Of a stretch of DNA of 9,313 bases, positions 1 through 7,341 are shown piece by piece. The notes under the pieces are model-generated. The model saw only the letters and a list, made by a program, of their open reading frames with translations. It did no database searches and was not told where the DNA came from. The position numbers and the translations under genes were made by a program. This DNA is from an uncultured Gemmatimonadota bacterium. Its GTDB lineage: Bacteria; Gemmatimonadota; Gemmatimonadetes; Longimicrobiales; Gaopeijiaceae. Numbering within the stretch: position 1 is the first letter of the stretch; the number at the start of each line of letters is the position of its first letter. The stretch lies in assembly GCA_938030915.1 (NCBI GenBank), contig CALHIO010000090.1, forward strand, positions 1 through 9,313, written 5' to 3'.

Positions 1-792
1 CGGGAGTGCGTCGCCCCGAGCCAACGCCTCGGTGCAGAAGCGAAACTGCTCGTCGGCATCCGGATAATCCGTGAGTACGACGGCCGAGACGTCCGTCGCC
101 TCCGTTTCGGCGGTCTCGACGGCGATGGTGACGCCCTCCACGAACATGAGGACGCCCTCGAGCAAGCTGACAAAGCCCTTCGCCCCGGCATCGACGACAC
201 CCGCCTTCTTCAGCACCGCGAGCTGGTCCGGGGTGCGTGCGAGCGAGCCCCGCGCCTCCTCGATGACCTTCACCAACAGGGGTACGAAGTCGTCCCCCTG
301 AGACTTACGCGCCGCGTTGGCGGCATCACGCATGACGGTCAGGATCGTCCCTTCCACCGGATTCTCGAGCGACGAGTGGAGACGCTCGACACCGGCACCG
401 AGGGCCATTCCGAATTCGTCCGTCGTGATGCGCGTACGGTCCTGCACGCTGTCCGCGAAGCCCAGAAGGAAGTGGGAGAGCATCATCCCGCAGTTGCCAC
501 GCGCTCCGAGTATCGCTCCCTCCGCCGCCTCGTGGGCCACGTCGGACACGGATCGGGCGCTGCTGCCACGCAGGTGATCCCCAATGGCCCGTACCGTGAG
601 CGCCAGGTTGGTACCTGTGTCACCGTCCGGTACGGGAAACACATTGATCCGATTCAACTCGGCACGCTGATGCTGTGCGTGCTCACACGCTGCGATCAGG
701 GAGCGCCGGAGGCGCGGCCCATCGAGATAGGCGATCTGCGTCGAGCTCAGAGTGGAATCCTCTGTGTGAACGTGCCGGCGCGCCGAAGACAT
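1..792 (-). CDS. DAK2/DhaL-domain protein, FakA/YloV-like (3' part outside window)
   Basis: N-terminal 264 residues of a dihydroxyacetone-kinase-like ATP-binding protein. The DhaL (DAK2) domain spans about residues 25-215. The nucleotide/Mg2+ motif NVFPVPDGDTGTN is at 50-62 with its Asp residues intact, followed by GARGNCGMMLS (96-106) and DAGAKGF (201-207). After the domain comes FCTE (about 252-255), which resembles the YCTE segment following DAK2 in FakA. In that family the protein phosphorylates fatty acids held by a DegV-type FakB partner in the cytoplasm. No FakB is visible here; some relatives carry a fused DegV domain, and the C-terminal half lies beyond position 1, so this cannot be tested. 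The ATG at 792 is chosen because it gives a normal lead-in to the domain; its ribosome site is weak. The gene is transcribed divergently from the receiver gene at 941. The domain call is firm; the substrate is inferred. Confidence 0.9.
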   Translation of the reverse strand, partial: MSSARRHVHTEDSTLSSTQIAYLDGPRLRRSLIAACEHAQHQRAELNRINVFPVPDGDTGTNLALTVRAIGDHLRGSSARSVSDVAHEAAEGAILGARGNCGMMLSHFLLGFADSVQDRTRITTDEFGMALGAGVERLHSSLENPVEGTILTVMRDAANAARKSQGDDFVPLLVKVIEEARGSLARTPDQLAVLKKAGVVDAGAKGFVSLLEGVLMFVEGVTIAVETAETEATDVSAVVLTDYPDADEQFRFCTEALARGDALP

Positions 793-940
793 GCCGCTGC
801 GACACGGGAATCTAAGTGTGGGGAGGATCGCCGGCACCCGAAAAAGCTGGTCCGGAGTCTCGCGAAGGGTATGTTACCCGCATACCAGAATCGAGCAATC
901 GCCCACCTCTTGCATCGAGATCCGCGTGTCATCGAAGCCC
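793..940. promoter_or_regulatory. Divergent intergenic region between FakA-like and receiver genes
   Basis: This 148-bp gap separates two divergent genes and so should hold both their promoters. For the minus-strand gene a weak sigma70-like pair can be read: TTGCTC (plus 893-898) and TAACAT (plus 871-876), 16 bases apart, which would give a leader of about 70 nt. Only 3 of 6 and 4 of 6 bases fit the E. coli consensus. No convincing promoter is seen for the plus-strand gene. The inverted repeat at 868-886 overlaps the proposed -10 box. A longer reading of the receiver gene from an ATG at 791 would fill this gap and overlap the other gene's start codon; it is judged unlikely because the extra 50 residues match no domain. 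Confidence 0.35.
868..886. repeat. Perfect 6-bp inverted repeat, possible operator
   Basis: GGTATG at 868-873 and CATACC at 881-886 are exact reverse complements separated by 7 bases. A second nested pair, GGGT (867-870) and ACCC (876-879), is also present. The dyad lies in the divergent promoter region, over the proposed -10 box of the FakA-like gene, where a repressor dimer could act on both genes. Six-base arms can arise by chance, so this is only a candidate operator. Confidence 0.3.
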
Positions 941-1798
941 ATGTTCGGGAATTGGCTCGTCGCAATGGGAGAGGCTCTGGCGTTCACGGGCGCGGAGGAT
1001 GTCGACACCGCCACTCCGGAGCAGATGACGCAGGCATGGGCCCTGGTCGGGACGACGGCAGAAATGTCCCCGGCCGAGCTCGCCGCTGGCATCGCCACAC
1101 AGTCGGAACTCGGCATCGCCGATTTCGGCACCAGAGAACGACACGTCACGGCACTCGTCCCGTCCGAGGTCGCACATCGGCGCAATATCTTCCCTCTTCG
1201 CTGTGACGATACGCACATCTGGATCGCCACCGGCAATCCCCTGAGCCAGGACGCCCGGCGTGAACTAAGGGAGCTGACGGGGCGCACCATCGTGTTCGAG
1301 GTCGCCCCGCCGGACTCGATCACGCAACGAATCGACCTGGAATACGGTCCGTTCACCGCCGAGGAGCGCGAGCTGAGCGCGGCCCTCGCTCAGGCGACGA
1401 ATGAGCCGACGGGGCCGCACATCCTCGTAGTGGATGACGAAGTCGGGCAGCGCATGCTCCTTCGCTCGATTCTCGAGGAGGCCGGCTTTCGCGTGGGCCT
1501 CGCCAGCGACGGCCCCTCAGCCGTCGAACTCATGATGGAGGACCCGACGTTCGACCTGGTCACGCTCGACTACTGGTTGGACAGGATGAACGGGCTGCGC
1601 GTGCTTCAGCACATCCGCGCACATCGCAGTCCCGACATCTCGGACATTCCGGTGATCATGGTCACCGGAGCCGATGATCGACAGATCGAGATGAGCCTGT
1701 TCGAAGCCGGCACGGACGACTTCGTCACGAAGCCGATCGACACCCCTCTCTTCGTACTTCGGGTGCGCGCCGTCCTCCGACGTCGACGGTACCGTTGA
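941..1798 (+). CDS. Response regulator with N-terminal GspE/PilB-N (MshEN-like) domain
   Basis: This is a 285-residue protein. Residues about 26-136 resemble the N-terminal domain of type II secretion/type IV pilus ATPases (GspE_N/MshEN): a MSPAELAAGIATQ helix, then LVPSEVAHRRNIFPL and a strand-rich part ending near TGRTIVFEVAP. Residues about 160-283 are a CheY-like receiver: acidic pair D165/D166, phospho-acceptor D210 in TLDYWL, T242 in VTGAD and K264 in TKPID are all present. The usual Pro four residues after the phospho-Asp is replaced by Asp. There is no DNA-binding or enzymatic output domain, so output is probably by protein contact, or ligand binding by the N domain (some MshEN domains bind cyclic di-GMP; that motif is not clear here). 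The start at 941 is preferred over 791, which adds 50 unmatched residues; 965 is an alternative. The ribosome site is weak. The stop overlaps the start of the next gene as TTGA, suggesting coupled translation. Confidence 0.85.
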   Translation: MFGNWLVAMGEALAFTGAEDVDTATPEQMTQAWALVGTTAEMSPAELAAGIATQSELGIADFGTRERHVTALVPSEVAHRRNIFPLRCDDTHIWIATGNPLSQDARRELRELTGRTIVFEVAPPDSITQRIDLEYGPFTAEERELSAALAQATNEPTGPHILVVDDEVGQRMLLRSILEEAGFRVGLASDGPSAVELMMEDPTFDLVTLDYWLDRMNGLRVLQHIRAHRSPDISDIPVIMVTGADDRQIEMSLFEAGTDDFVTKPIDTPLFVLRVRAVLRRRRYR

Positions 1799-3957
1799 GG
1801 GCACCCAAGAGGATCCTCCTCGCCTCGCTCGTCAGCCTCGTCCTTCCCGGGTCCGCCTTCGCACAACAACAGGCGGTCGCGAATCCCATCGAGTCGCCCC
1901 CCGTCATCGACGGAGTGCTGGACGAGGCGTTTTGGGCCACCATCGAACCGATCACCGGGTTCCTCCAGCGGGAGCCGGTTGACGGAGCTCCGGCGACAGA
2001 GCGCACAGAGGTCCGGATCGCCTACACGCCGACCGCCCTGTACTTCGGGATGTCGATGTTTGATTCGGAGCCGGACGGCATCCTGGGGAACATCCTCCAG
2101 CGAGGCGGATGGATCGACAAGGACGACAACGTTCTGATCGCGATCGACACGTACGACGACGATCGGAACGCCTACTTGTTCGAGGTCGGATCCCTCGGAA
2201 CACAGGACGACGCGCTCATCTCCGACGAGACCACCCAGGACTGGAACTGGGACGGCATATACACGTCGGAGGCGCGCATCAGGGAGGACGGGTGGTTCCT
2301 CGAGATTGAGATTCCGTTCACGACGATCCGCTTCGACGAAGTGGACGCTCCACGGATGGGCATCGCCTTCTACCGTTCGATCCGCCGCAAGAACGAGCAG
2401 GTGTTCTGGCCCCACATCGGCCAGGAGTACCGAACGGGGATTCGACAGGTCTCCCGGTACGCCCCCCTCGTCGGTCTGCAGAATCTGCAAAAGGGCCGAC
2501 ACATCGAAGTGAAGCCGTACGCGATCGCGGGGGTCGTGAACACGGATGCGGCGGGCAGCGACGGGGACGCCGACGCAGGGCTCGACGTCAAGGCGTCGAT
2601 CACCTCCAACTTCACCCTGGACCTGACCTACAACACCGACTTCGCGCAGGTCGAGGCGGACAACGTCCAGATCAACCTCACCCGCTTCAACCTGTTCTTC
2701 CCCGAAAAGCGCGAGTTCTTCCTCGAGCGCGCCGGACTCTTCCAGTTCGGCGCGTTACGCGAGGCAGAGGTCTTCTTCACGCGCCGTGTCGGCCTCGAAG
2801 CGGACATCGTTGGCGCCGGTCGGCTTACGGGACAGACGGGTCCGTTCTCGATCGGGGCCATGAGCCTGTGGACGGAGAGCATACCCGCCCCCGACCCCAC
2901 GGCACCCGATGCAGCCGTGCCCGCGGCGTGGAACAACATCGCCCGGGTACGTGGGGACCTGCGCGGCCGAACTACGGTAGGGGGCATCTTCACCACCAAG
3001 GAGACCGAGATCGGCCATAACCGGGTGGCGGGCGCAGACCTGGTGAGTCGCTTCTGGAGCAGCAGCTCGCTCTTCCTCTGGGGCGCAAACGTCTGGGACT
3101 CGGACCGTTCGAGCGCCGAGGGGAGTTCGTTCGCCGGACAGGCAGAGCTCATCCTGCAGAACGATCTCTACATCTTCGAGCTGACCCGGACGCACATCGG
3201 GGAAGTCTTCGCTCCGTCGCTCGGATTCGTTCGAAGGCCGGACCAGAAACGCTGGGGCGGCCAGTTAGGCGTACGCCCCCGATTCGAGCAGAACCCATGG
3301 GCACGCCAGCTCTCCGCCGTGCTCGGCGCCAACTGGATCGACGGTATCGACGGCGACAAGCAGTCACACCTGCTGCGCCTATCCAACCGGCTCGACTTCC
3401 AATCCGGCGACAACGCCAGCCTGAATGTCTCCGAGCGGTTCGAGCGCCTCGACGGGCCGGCCTCCATCAACGGTCGTCAGCTACCGGTCGGAGATTACAC
3501 GTTCCGGAACGTTCAGATCGCCTTCAACCCGAACCGGGCCCGCGGCTTCGGTCTGAACGGCGTCGCGTCGTTCGGCGACTTCTGGAGCGGGACGCGCGCC
3601 GAGATCGGCGGCGGCTTCGTCTGGATCGTGAACAAGCACCTCACGATCGATACCGATGCCCGGTGGAACGACGTCTCCCTGCCCGTGCCCGACGGGGACT
3701 TCTCCACGACCCTGCTCAGCACCCGGCTCGAGGCCGCTCTTAATCGGCAGCTCTTCGCCTATGCGCTGGTCCAGTGGGACGACGTCTCCAACGAGTTTCA
3801 GGCCAATGTTCGGGTGGATTGGATCCACACGCCCGGGAGTGATCTCTTTCTCGTCTTCGACACCGGATATCTGACCGGGCCACTGACCGATCCGAGAGAT
3901 GCACGCTGGTTTCGGAAGACGGGCATCGTGAAGCTCACCTACCTGAAAGCATTCTGA
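1795..3957 (+). CDS. DUF5916 outer-membrane barrel protein with CBM9-like N-domain
   Basis: A 720-residue secreted protein. Residues 1-23 form a signal peptide (basic MRAPKR, hydrophobic core, probable cut after AFA before QQQ). Residues about 35-225 resemble the carbohydrate-binding family 9-like domain found in front of DUF5916: PPVIDGVLDEAFW, then the DNVLIAIDTYDDDRNAYLFEV and DGWFLEIEIPF segments. The rest (about 235-720) has the alternating pattern of DUF5916, including NFTLDLTYNTDFAQVEAD and LFFPEKREFFLE, and ends in VKLTYLKAF; a terminal Phe is typical of outer-membrane barrels. The role is unknown; binding or passage of a sugar or polymer at the cell surface is a reasonable inference. 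The start is TTG at 1795, since no ATG or GTG lies near the signal peptide; it overlaps the upstream stop by four bases, so translation is probably coupled to the receiver gene. A stem-loop follows the stop codon. Confidence 0.88.
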   Translation: MRAPKRILLASLVSLVLPGSAFAQQQAVANPIESPPVIDGVLDEAFWATIEPITGFLQREPVDGAPATERTEVRIAYTPTALYFGMSMFDSEPDGILGNILQRGGWIDKDDNVLIAIDTYDDDRNAYLFEVGSLGTQDDALISDETTQDWNWDGIYTSEARIREDGWFLEIEIPFTTIRFDEVDAPRMGIAFYRSIRRKNEQVFWPHIGQEYRTGIRQVSRYAPLVGLQNLQKGRHIEVKPYAIAGVVNTDAAGSDGDADAGLDVKASITSNFTLDLTYNTDFAQVEADNVQINLTRFNLFFPEKREFFLERAGLFQFGALREAEVFFTRRVGLEADIVGAGRLTGQTGPFSIGAMSLWTESIPAPDPTAPDAAVPAAWNNIARVRGDLRGRTTVGGIFTTKETEIGHNRVAGADLVSRFWSSSSLFLWGANVWDSDRSSAEGSSFAGQAELILQNDLYIFELTRTHIGEVFAPSLGFVRRPDQKRWGGQLGVRPRFEQNPWARQLSAVLGANWIDGIDGDKQSHLLRLSNRLDFQSGDNASLNVSERFERLDGPASINGRQLPVGDYTFRNVQIAFNPNRARGFGLNGVASFGDFWSGTRAEIGGGFVWIVNKHLTIDTDARWNDVSLPVPDGDFSTTLLSTRLEAALNRQLFAYALVQWDDVSNEFQANVRVDWIHTPGSDLFLVFDTGYLTGPLTDPRDARWFRKTGIVKLTYLKAF

Positions 3958-3984
3958 GCTCGAGCGACACGGCAACGGTTATGA

Positions 3985-4006
3985 ACTCGTAGGGGTTCCT
4001 ATGAGT
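3985..4006 (+). terminator. Stem-loop after the DUF5916 gene, possible weak terminator
   Basis: The arms at 3985-3993 and 3998-4006 pair over 9 positions (one G-U wobble at 3989/4002) around a GGTT loop. In the minus-strand transcript the wobble would be an A-C mismatch, so the structure favours plus-strand RNA. It starts 28 bases after the DUF5916 stop codon. No T tract follows, so it may be a poor or partial terminator, an mRNA-stabilising hairpin, or a processing site between the barrel and TPR genes. The rest of the 88-bp gap (3958-4045) shows no clear promoter. Confidence 0.4.
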
Positions 4007-4045
4007 AGCTAACATGCCACGCCGTTTCGCGATCCAACGTGTACC

Positions 4046-5947
4046 ATGAACGACTCTTTGCCCCCGTCCGGGTTCGGCCAGTTCGTCGCCGAAATGCGCC
4101 GCCGCCACGTCGTGCGATTTGCATTCGGATATGCGGCCGCCGCATTCGTGGTTCTGCAGTTGGCCGAGATCGTGTTCCCGGCCTTCGGAATCGGCGAAGG
4201 AGGACTCCGCCTTCTCGTCGTCGCGACGGGACTGGGGTTCCCACCATCTCTCGTGCTGGCGTGGATGTACGATCTCACCAGCGAAGGCATCCAGCGGACA
4301 GACGGAGCCGGGGCCGGCCCCCTCCTTCCGCGCCTCGCGCTGGGAGCACTGCTCGTCGCCACAATCGGTGTCATGGGTGCGCTCGGCATGTACCTCGAGC
4401 GGCAGGGTGTCTTCGAGTCCCCGGCTGCTCAGCTCGATGACATGCTGCCCGCCGTCCAGCTCGCGTCGTACGACCCGACCGAGCCGATCCGGTCGATCGC
4501 GGCGTTGCCGCTGGACGACTACTCGGAGGCCCAGGACCAGGCGTACTTCACATCCAGCATGCACGAGGAGCTGATCGCGAAGCTCAGCTCCCTCGACGAC
4601 GTGCGTGTCGTGTCGCGAACGAGCGTCATGCAGTTCGCGGGCACGACGATGACGATGCCCGAAATCAGCCGCATGCTCGACGTGGACGTCGTGATCGAGG
4701 GGTCAGTGACCCGGAGCCAAACACGGACGCGTGTCACCCTGCAGCTGATCCACGCGCCGAGCGATACGCACATTGAAACGCTCCAATGGGACCGTGAGGA
4801 TGTCGGGGACATCCTCGCCTTCCAGACGGAAATCGCTCGGGACGTGGTCGAGCAGATCTCGAGCCAGTACGACGAATCCGTCTTCGTCCAGACGGCGAAC
4901 AACGTGGTGCCGGCAGCTCAGGACGCGTACATGCGCGGTCGGTACGAGTACGAGCAGGGAACGGAAGAGGGTCTCCGCATGGCGACGGAGTACTTCGAGG
5001 ATGCGCTCGCGATCGATCCCGACTTCGCACCGGCGATGGCCGGCATGGCGGGAGCGCGCTTCCTGATCGAGCTGGAACGCGACGACATGTCGACGGACAA
5101 CGTCGTCGGAGCGCACGAAGTCGCCCTGGAAGCGCTTCAGATCGATTCGGCGTCGGTCGAGGTTCGTGAGGTCTACTCCCTCATCGATCGGTCCCTGCCA
5201 GGGCTGATCGGCGACACTCCGATGATCCCGGCACCCGAGTCACCGGAGGGCGCGGTGCACGTCTTCAGCGTGAACGCGGGACAGGACACCATCATCATCC
5301 AGAAGTCGATGCTGGATTCTGCCTGGGTCGCGGCACAGACCGGACTTGGCGAGCGGATCGCCGCACGCATGCGCGACCGCGAACTCGCGGCCAGGAGCAA
5401 CGAGACCGATCGCGCATTCATGGAGGCTCGACAGCAGGCGCTCTCCGGTCGATTCCGGGAAGCGATCATGCACCTCGAGCGCGTCGTGAGCCAGGTGCCG
5501 CAGAAGAGTGAGGCGTGGGACCTGCTGGCTCGCATCCAGGTGTCCTCGGGAGAGCTGCGCTCCGGCGTCCAGACACTCGACGAATGGAGGGAATCCGGGG
5601 CACCGGGTGCTCCCTCACGCGACGACCTCCGGAGCCTGCTCGAGCTCATTCGGGAAGACGGGCCGCAAGGCTATTGGGCGTGGCGTCTCGACAGACTCGA
5701 GGAACGTATGGCGGACGATGCGCACGTACCGTTCATGGAACTCGCCACCGCGCACGCCGGCATGGGCGCGGACGACGAGGCCATCGAATATCTGATCTCG
5801 GCCATCCGGCAGGGCGAGCCCGGGGTCTACGCCGTGCGCTCCGACCCTGTGTGGGACGAGTTGCGGAGCGACCCCCGCATCAAGGAAATCGTCCGTCAGT
5901 CGCACTTCATGCGACTAGGGCCCCGACGGAGGCCGCCGGGGATCTGA
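4046..5947 (+). CDS. Membrane-anchored TolB/FlgO-like protein with TPR repeats
   Basis: A 633-residue protein. It opens with a conserved block, FVAEMRRRHVVRFAFGYAAA, and three likely membrane helices (about 23-45, 54-75 and 95-116). Residues about 148-275 form the TolB-like/FlgO-like domain (SIAALPLDDYSEAQDQAYF, then a segment ending VVIEGSVTRS, and TRVTLQLIHAPSDTHI). This layout is common in proteins where the same module follows an adenylate cyclase, a kinase or a DNA-binding domain; here no such effector is present. TPR-like helical pairs follow: residues 290-345 (AYMRGRYEYEQG, YFEDALAIDPDFAPA), 455-520 and 563-590. The C-terminal VRSDPVWDELRSDPRIKEIV is a typical end of this family. The role is probably as a scaffold at the inner membrane. 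The ATG at 4046 has no clear ribosome site; a downstream Met at 4094 would cut the conserved N-terminal block. It may share transcription with the two genes upstream or have its own promoter. Confidence 0.85.
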   Translation: MNDSLPPSGFGQFVAEMRRRHVVRFAFGYAAAAFVVLQLAEIVFPAFGIGEGGLRLLVVATGLGFPPSLVLAWMYDLTSEGIQRTDGAGAGPLLPRLALGALLVATIGVMGALGMYLERQGVFESPAAQLDDMLPAVQLASYDPTEPIRSIAALPLDDYSEAQDQAYFTSSMHEELIAKLSSLDDVRVVSRTSVMQFAGTTMTMPEISRMLDVDVVIEGSVTRSQTRTRVTLQLIHAPSDTHIETLQWDREDVGDILAFQTEIARDVVEQISSQYDESVFVQTANNVVPAAQDAYMRGRYEYEQGTEEGLRMATEYFEDALAIDPDFAPAMAGMAGARFLIELERDDMSTDNVVGAHEVALEALQIDSASVEVREVYSLIDRSLPGLIGDTPMIPAPESPEGAVHVFSVNAGQDTIIIQKSMLDSAWVAAQTGLGERIAARMRDRELAARSNETDRAFMEARQQALSGRFREAIMHLERVVSQVPQKSEAWDLLARIQVSSGELRSGVQTLDEWRESGAPGAPSRDDLRSLLELIREDGPQGYWAWRLDRLEERMADDAHVPFMELATAHAGMGADDEAIEYLISAIRQGEPGVYAVRSDPVWDELRSDPRIKEIVRQSHFMRLGPRRRPPGI

Positions 5948-5953
5948 CCCGAG

Positions 5954-6454
5954 CTACTCCCGGTCGATCGCTTCGAAAACGCCGGTCTGCCGGTTCTTGC
6001 GCACGTTGTCCCACGGGAACACCCGGCCGTTCATGATCACGTAGACGCCGGCCCGCAGGACCTGAACCGCGGTGAGCGCGCCGCCCAGATTGAAGAGACC
6101 GTCCGACGATCCGAAGGTGATGGGAATCATCGCGCCGGTGAGGACGATCGTCTTGCCGGGCACCTCTTCGGCCAGAACGCGGGCCGTGTCGACCATGGTA
6201 TCCGTTCCGTGGGTGATCACGATGTACTTCTCCGGTACATCCCGGCAGTTGTGCGCGATCAGCGCCCGGTCCGCATCGGTCATCTCGAGAGAGTCGACCA
6301 TCATGAGTGTGCGAACCCGAACGTCGACCCGGGACCGTGCCATGGTCAGCATGTCCGGGAGGTGCGTATCGCGGAATTCGAGCGTCCCGTGGATCTCGTC
6401 GTATTCCTTGTCGAAGGTACCTCCGGTCACGAAAAGGCGGACAGCCTCGTTCAC
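5954..6454 (-). CDS. Single-domain asparaginase-like protein
   Basis: A 166-residue protein equal to the N-terminal catalytic domain of type I/II L-asparaginases, which are normally about 330 residues with two domains. Expected catalytic positions are kept: TGGT (10-13, nucleophile Thr), VDS (S55), HGTDT (82-86, with T84 and D85) and a Lys at 153 in VRKNRQTGVF that aligns with the active-site Lys of E. coli AnsB. The C-terminal domain, which supplies a Glu from the neighbouring subunit in the full-length enzyme, is absent. Short stand-alone proteins of this kind are known. The likely reaction is hydrolysis of an amide or related bond, but the substrate is not known. The start is GTG at 6454 with GAGG six bases upstream (plus 6461-6464). 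It is the last gene of a minus-strand operon, 19 bp after the phosphoesterase stop, and converges on the TPR gene with 6 bp between stop codons. Confidence 0.87.
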   Translation of the reverse strand: MNEAVRLFVTGGTFDKEYDEIHGTLEFRDTHLPDMLTMARSRVDVRVRTLMMVDSLEMTDADRALIAHNCRDVPEKYIVITHGTDTMVDTARVLAEEVPGKTIVLTGAMIPITFGSSDGLFNLGGALTAVQVLRAGVYVIMNGRVFPWDNVRKNRQTGVFEAIDRE

Positions 6455-6473
6455 GGGCGACCTCGCAGGCGAC

Positions 6474-7289
6474 TCAGAACCGACCTACGGCTCGTTCTTT
6501 TCCAGGAAGAATTTCGAGGCACGTAGTCCACCATCCGGTCAGGATCGTCTCGACGAATTCCTCGGGAAGCTCTTCATCCCGCATCTCGCTGGCCAGAGCC
6601 TCGTGATCATACCGTACCGGCACGAAGTCGACGGACAGGGCGCTGCCGGCTGCGCCCAGAAGCGCGTACCAGACGTCGGTTCGTCCGTCGTTCGCCGGGC
6701 GACCGAGTGCTCCGACGTTCACGTACGCGCGGCGCTCACCCCACGAGCGGGTCCAGTGAATCCCGGTGTGGGTCCCGACGATGACGTCCGCCCCGAAGTC
6801 GTCAGCAAGCTTGTCAAGGAAGTGGGTCGGCGTCGCCGACTCCCAGAGGAACTCGTTGGTCTGACGCGGACTCCCGTGGCACGCGAGAACGTCGAGGTCA
6901 CCGAGCCGGAAGCGGACCTCCTCGGGGAAGGTGTCCATCCACTGTCGATTCTCGGGCGACGTGTTCCGGAACGTGTACTGGTACGACAGTCGGGCGTAGT
7001 GGTTGTCGCGGGGGTCCGTGTAGCCACACTGACAGTCGTCCAGACCGCGGGCGATCGCGTCATCGTAGTTGCCACGCACGACGGGGATGCCATGCTCGCG
7101 AAGAAGAGGAAAGACCTTGTCGGGATTCGGGCCGAACGCTCCCAGGTCACCCAGACAGATCGCTGCCTCCGCACCTCGGGCGCGGGCGTCCTGGATCGCC
7201 GCCGAGAGCGCGAGATGGTTGGAGTACACGCCCCCGAACGCGGCGACCCGAGTGTACATGGCACCGGATTCGACCCCTGCCATCGTCAT
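6474..7289 (-). CDS. Calcineurin-like phosphoesterase lacking one metal site
   Basis: A 271-residue protein of the metallophosphoesterase fold. Motif positions read in order: FGGVYSN (18-24) where the family has xxDxHGN; GDLGAFGPNP (47-56); RGNYDD (72-77); CHGSPR (137-142); GTHTGIHW (172-179) where GHTH is usual; NVGALGRPANDG (191-202). The bridging Asp (D48) and the second-site ligands N74, H138 and H174 are kept. The other site has lost all three expected ligands: Asp to G20, His to Y22 and the second His of GHTH to G176. A CQC pair (86-88) and a Trp-rich tail (TGWWTTCLEI, 251-260) are extra. The start at ATG 7289 is chosen for its GGGAG ribosome site (plus 7297-7301, 7-base spacing); a longer reading from 7388 would overlap the radical SAM gene. 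Second gene of the operon, 52 bp after the radical SAM stop. The fold is firm; activity and substrate are unknown. Confidence 0.85.
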   Translation of the reverse strand: MTMAGVESGAMYTRVAAFGGVYSNHLALSAAIQDARARGAEAAICLGDLGAFGPNPDKVFPLLREHGIPVVRGNYDDAIARGLDDCQCGYTDPRDNHYARLSYQYTFRNTSPENRQWMDTFPEEVRFRLGDLDVLACHGSPRQTNEFLWESATPTHFLDKLADDFGADVIVGTHTGIHWTRSWGERRAYVNVGALGRPANDGRTDVWYALLGAAGSALSVDFVPVRYDHEALASEMRDEELPEEFVETILTGWWTTCLEILPGKERAVGRF

Positions 7290-7296
7290 GGAATCG

Positions 7297-7301
7297 CTCC
7301 C
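7297..7301 (-). promoter_or_regulatory. Ribosome-binding site deciding the phosphoesterase start
   Basis: On the minus strand GGGAG lies seven bases before the ATG at 7289. It favours this start over the longer reading from 7388 and over the in-frame Met codons at 7283 and 7259. Confidence 0.6.
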
Positions 7302-7341
7302 GAGCCGTGCATGCGTGTCGCCGTGTTGCGCCCGACGGCCC

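Noticed and set aside
791..940. N-terminal extension of the receiver protein from an ATG at 791
   Set aside because: The extra 50 residues match nothing and would overlap the start codon of the divergent FakA-like gene; the ATG at 941 fits the domain better.
376..1206. Plus-strand open frame of 276 codons opposite the FakA-like gene
   Set aside because: Arg/His-rich with no domain pattern; it lies antisense to a well-conserved DAK2 domain and runs into the receiver gene in another frame.
1606..2502. Minus-strand open frame of 298 codons across the receiver and barrel genes
   Set aside because: Antisense shadow typical of GC-rich DNA; low-complexity composition, while the opposite strand shows clear receiver and CBM9-like motifs.
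5937..5965. CCGGG / CCCGG inverted repeat at the convergent gene ends, as a bidirectional terminator
   Set aside because: Only five pairs with a loop of about 17 bases and no T tract on either strand; likely chance in GC-rich DNA.
7290..7341. Precursor-peptide gene between the radical SAM and phosphoesterase genes
   Set aside because: The gap is only 52 bp and shows no start codon with ribosome site leading to a plausible peptide.
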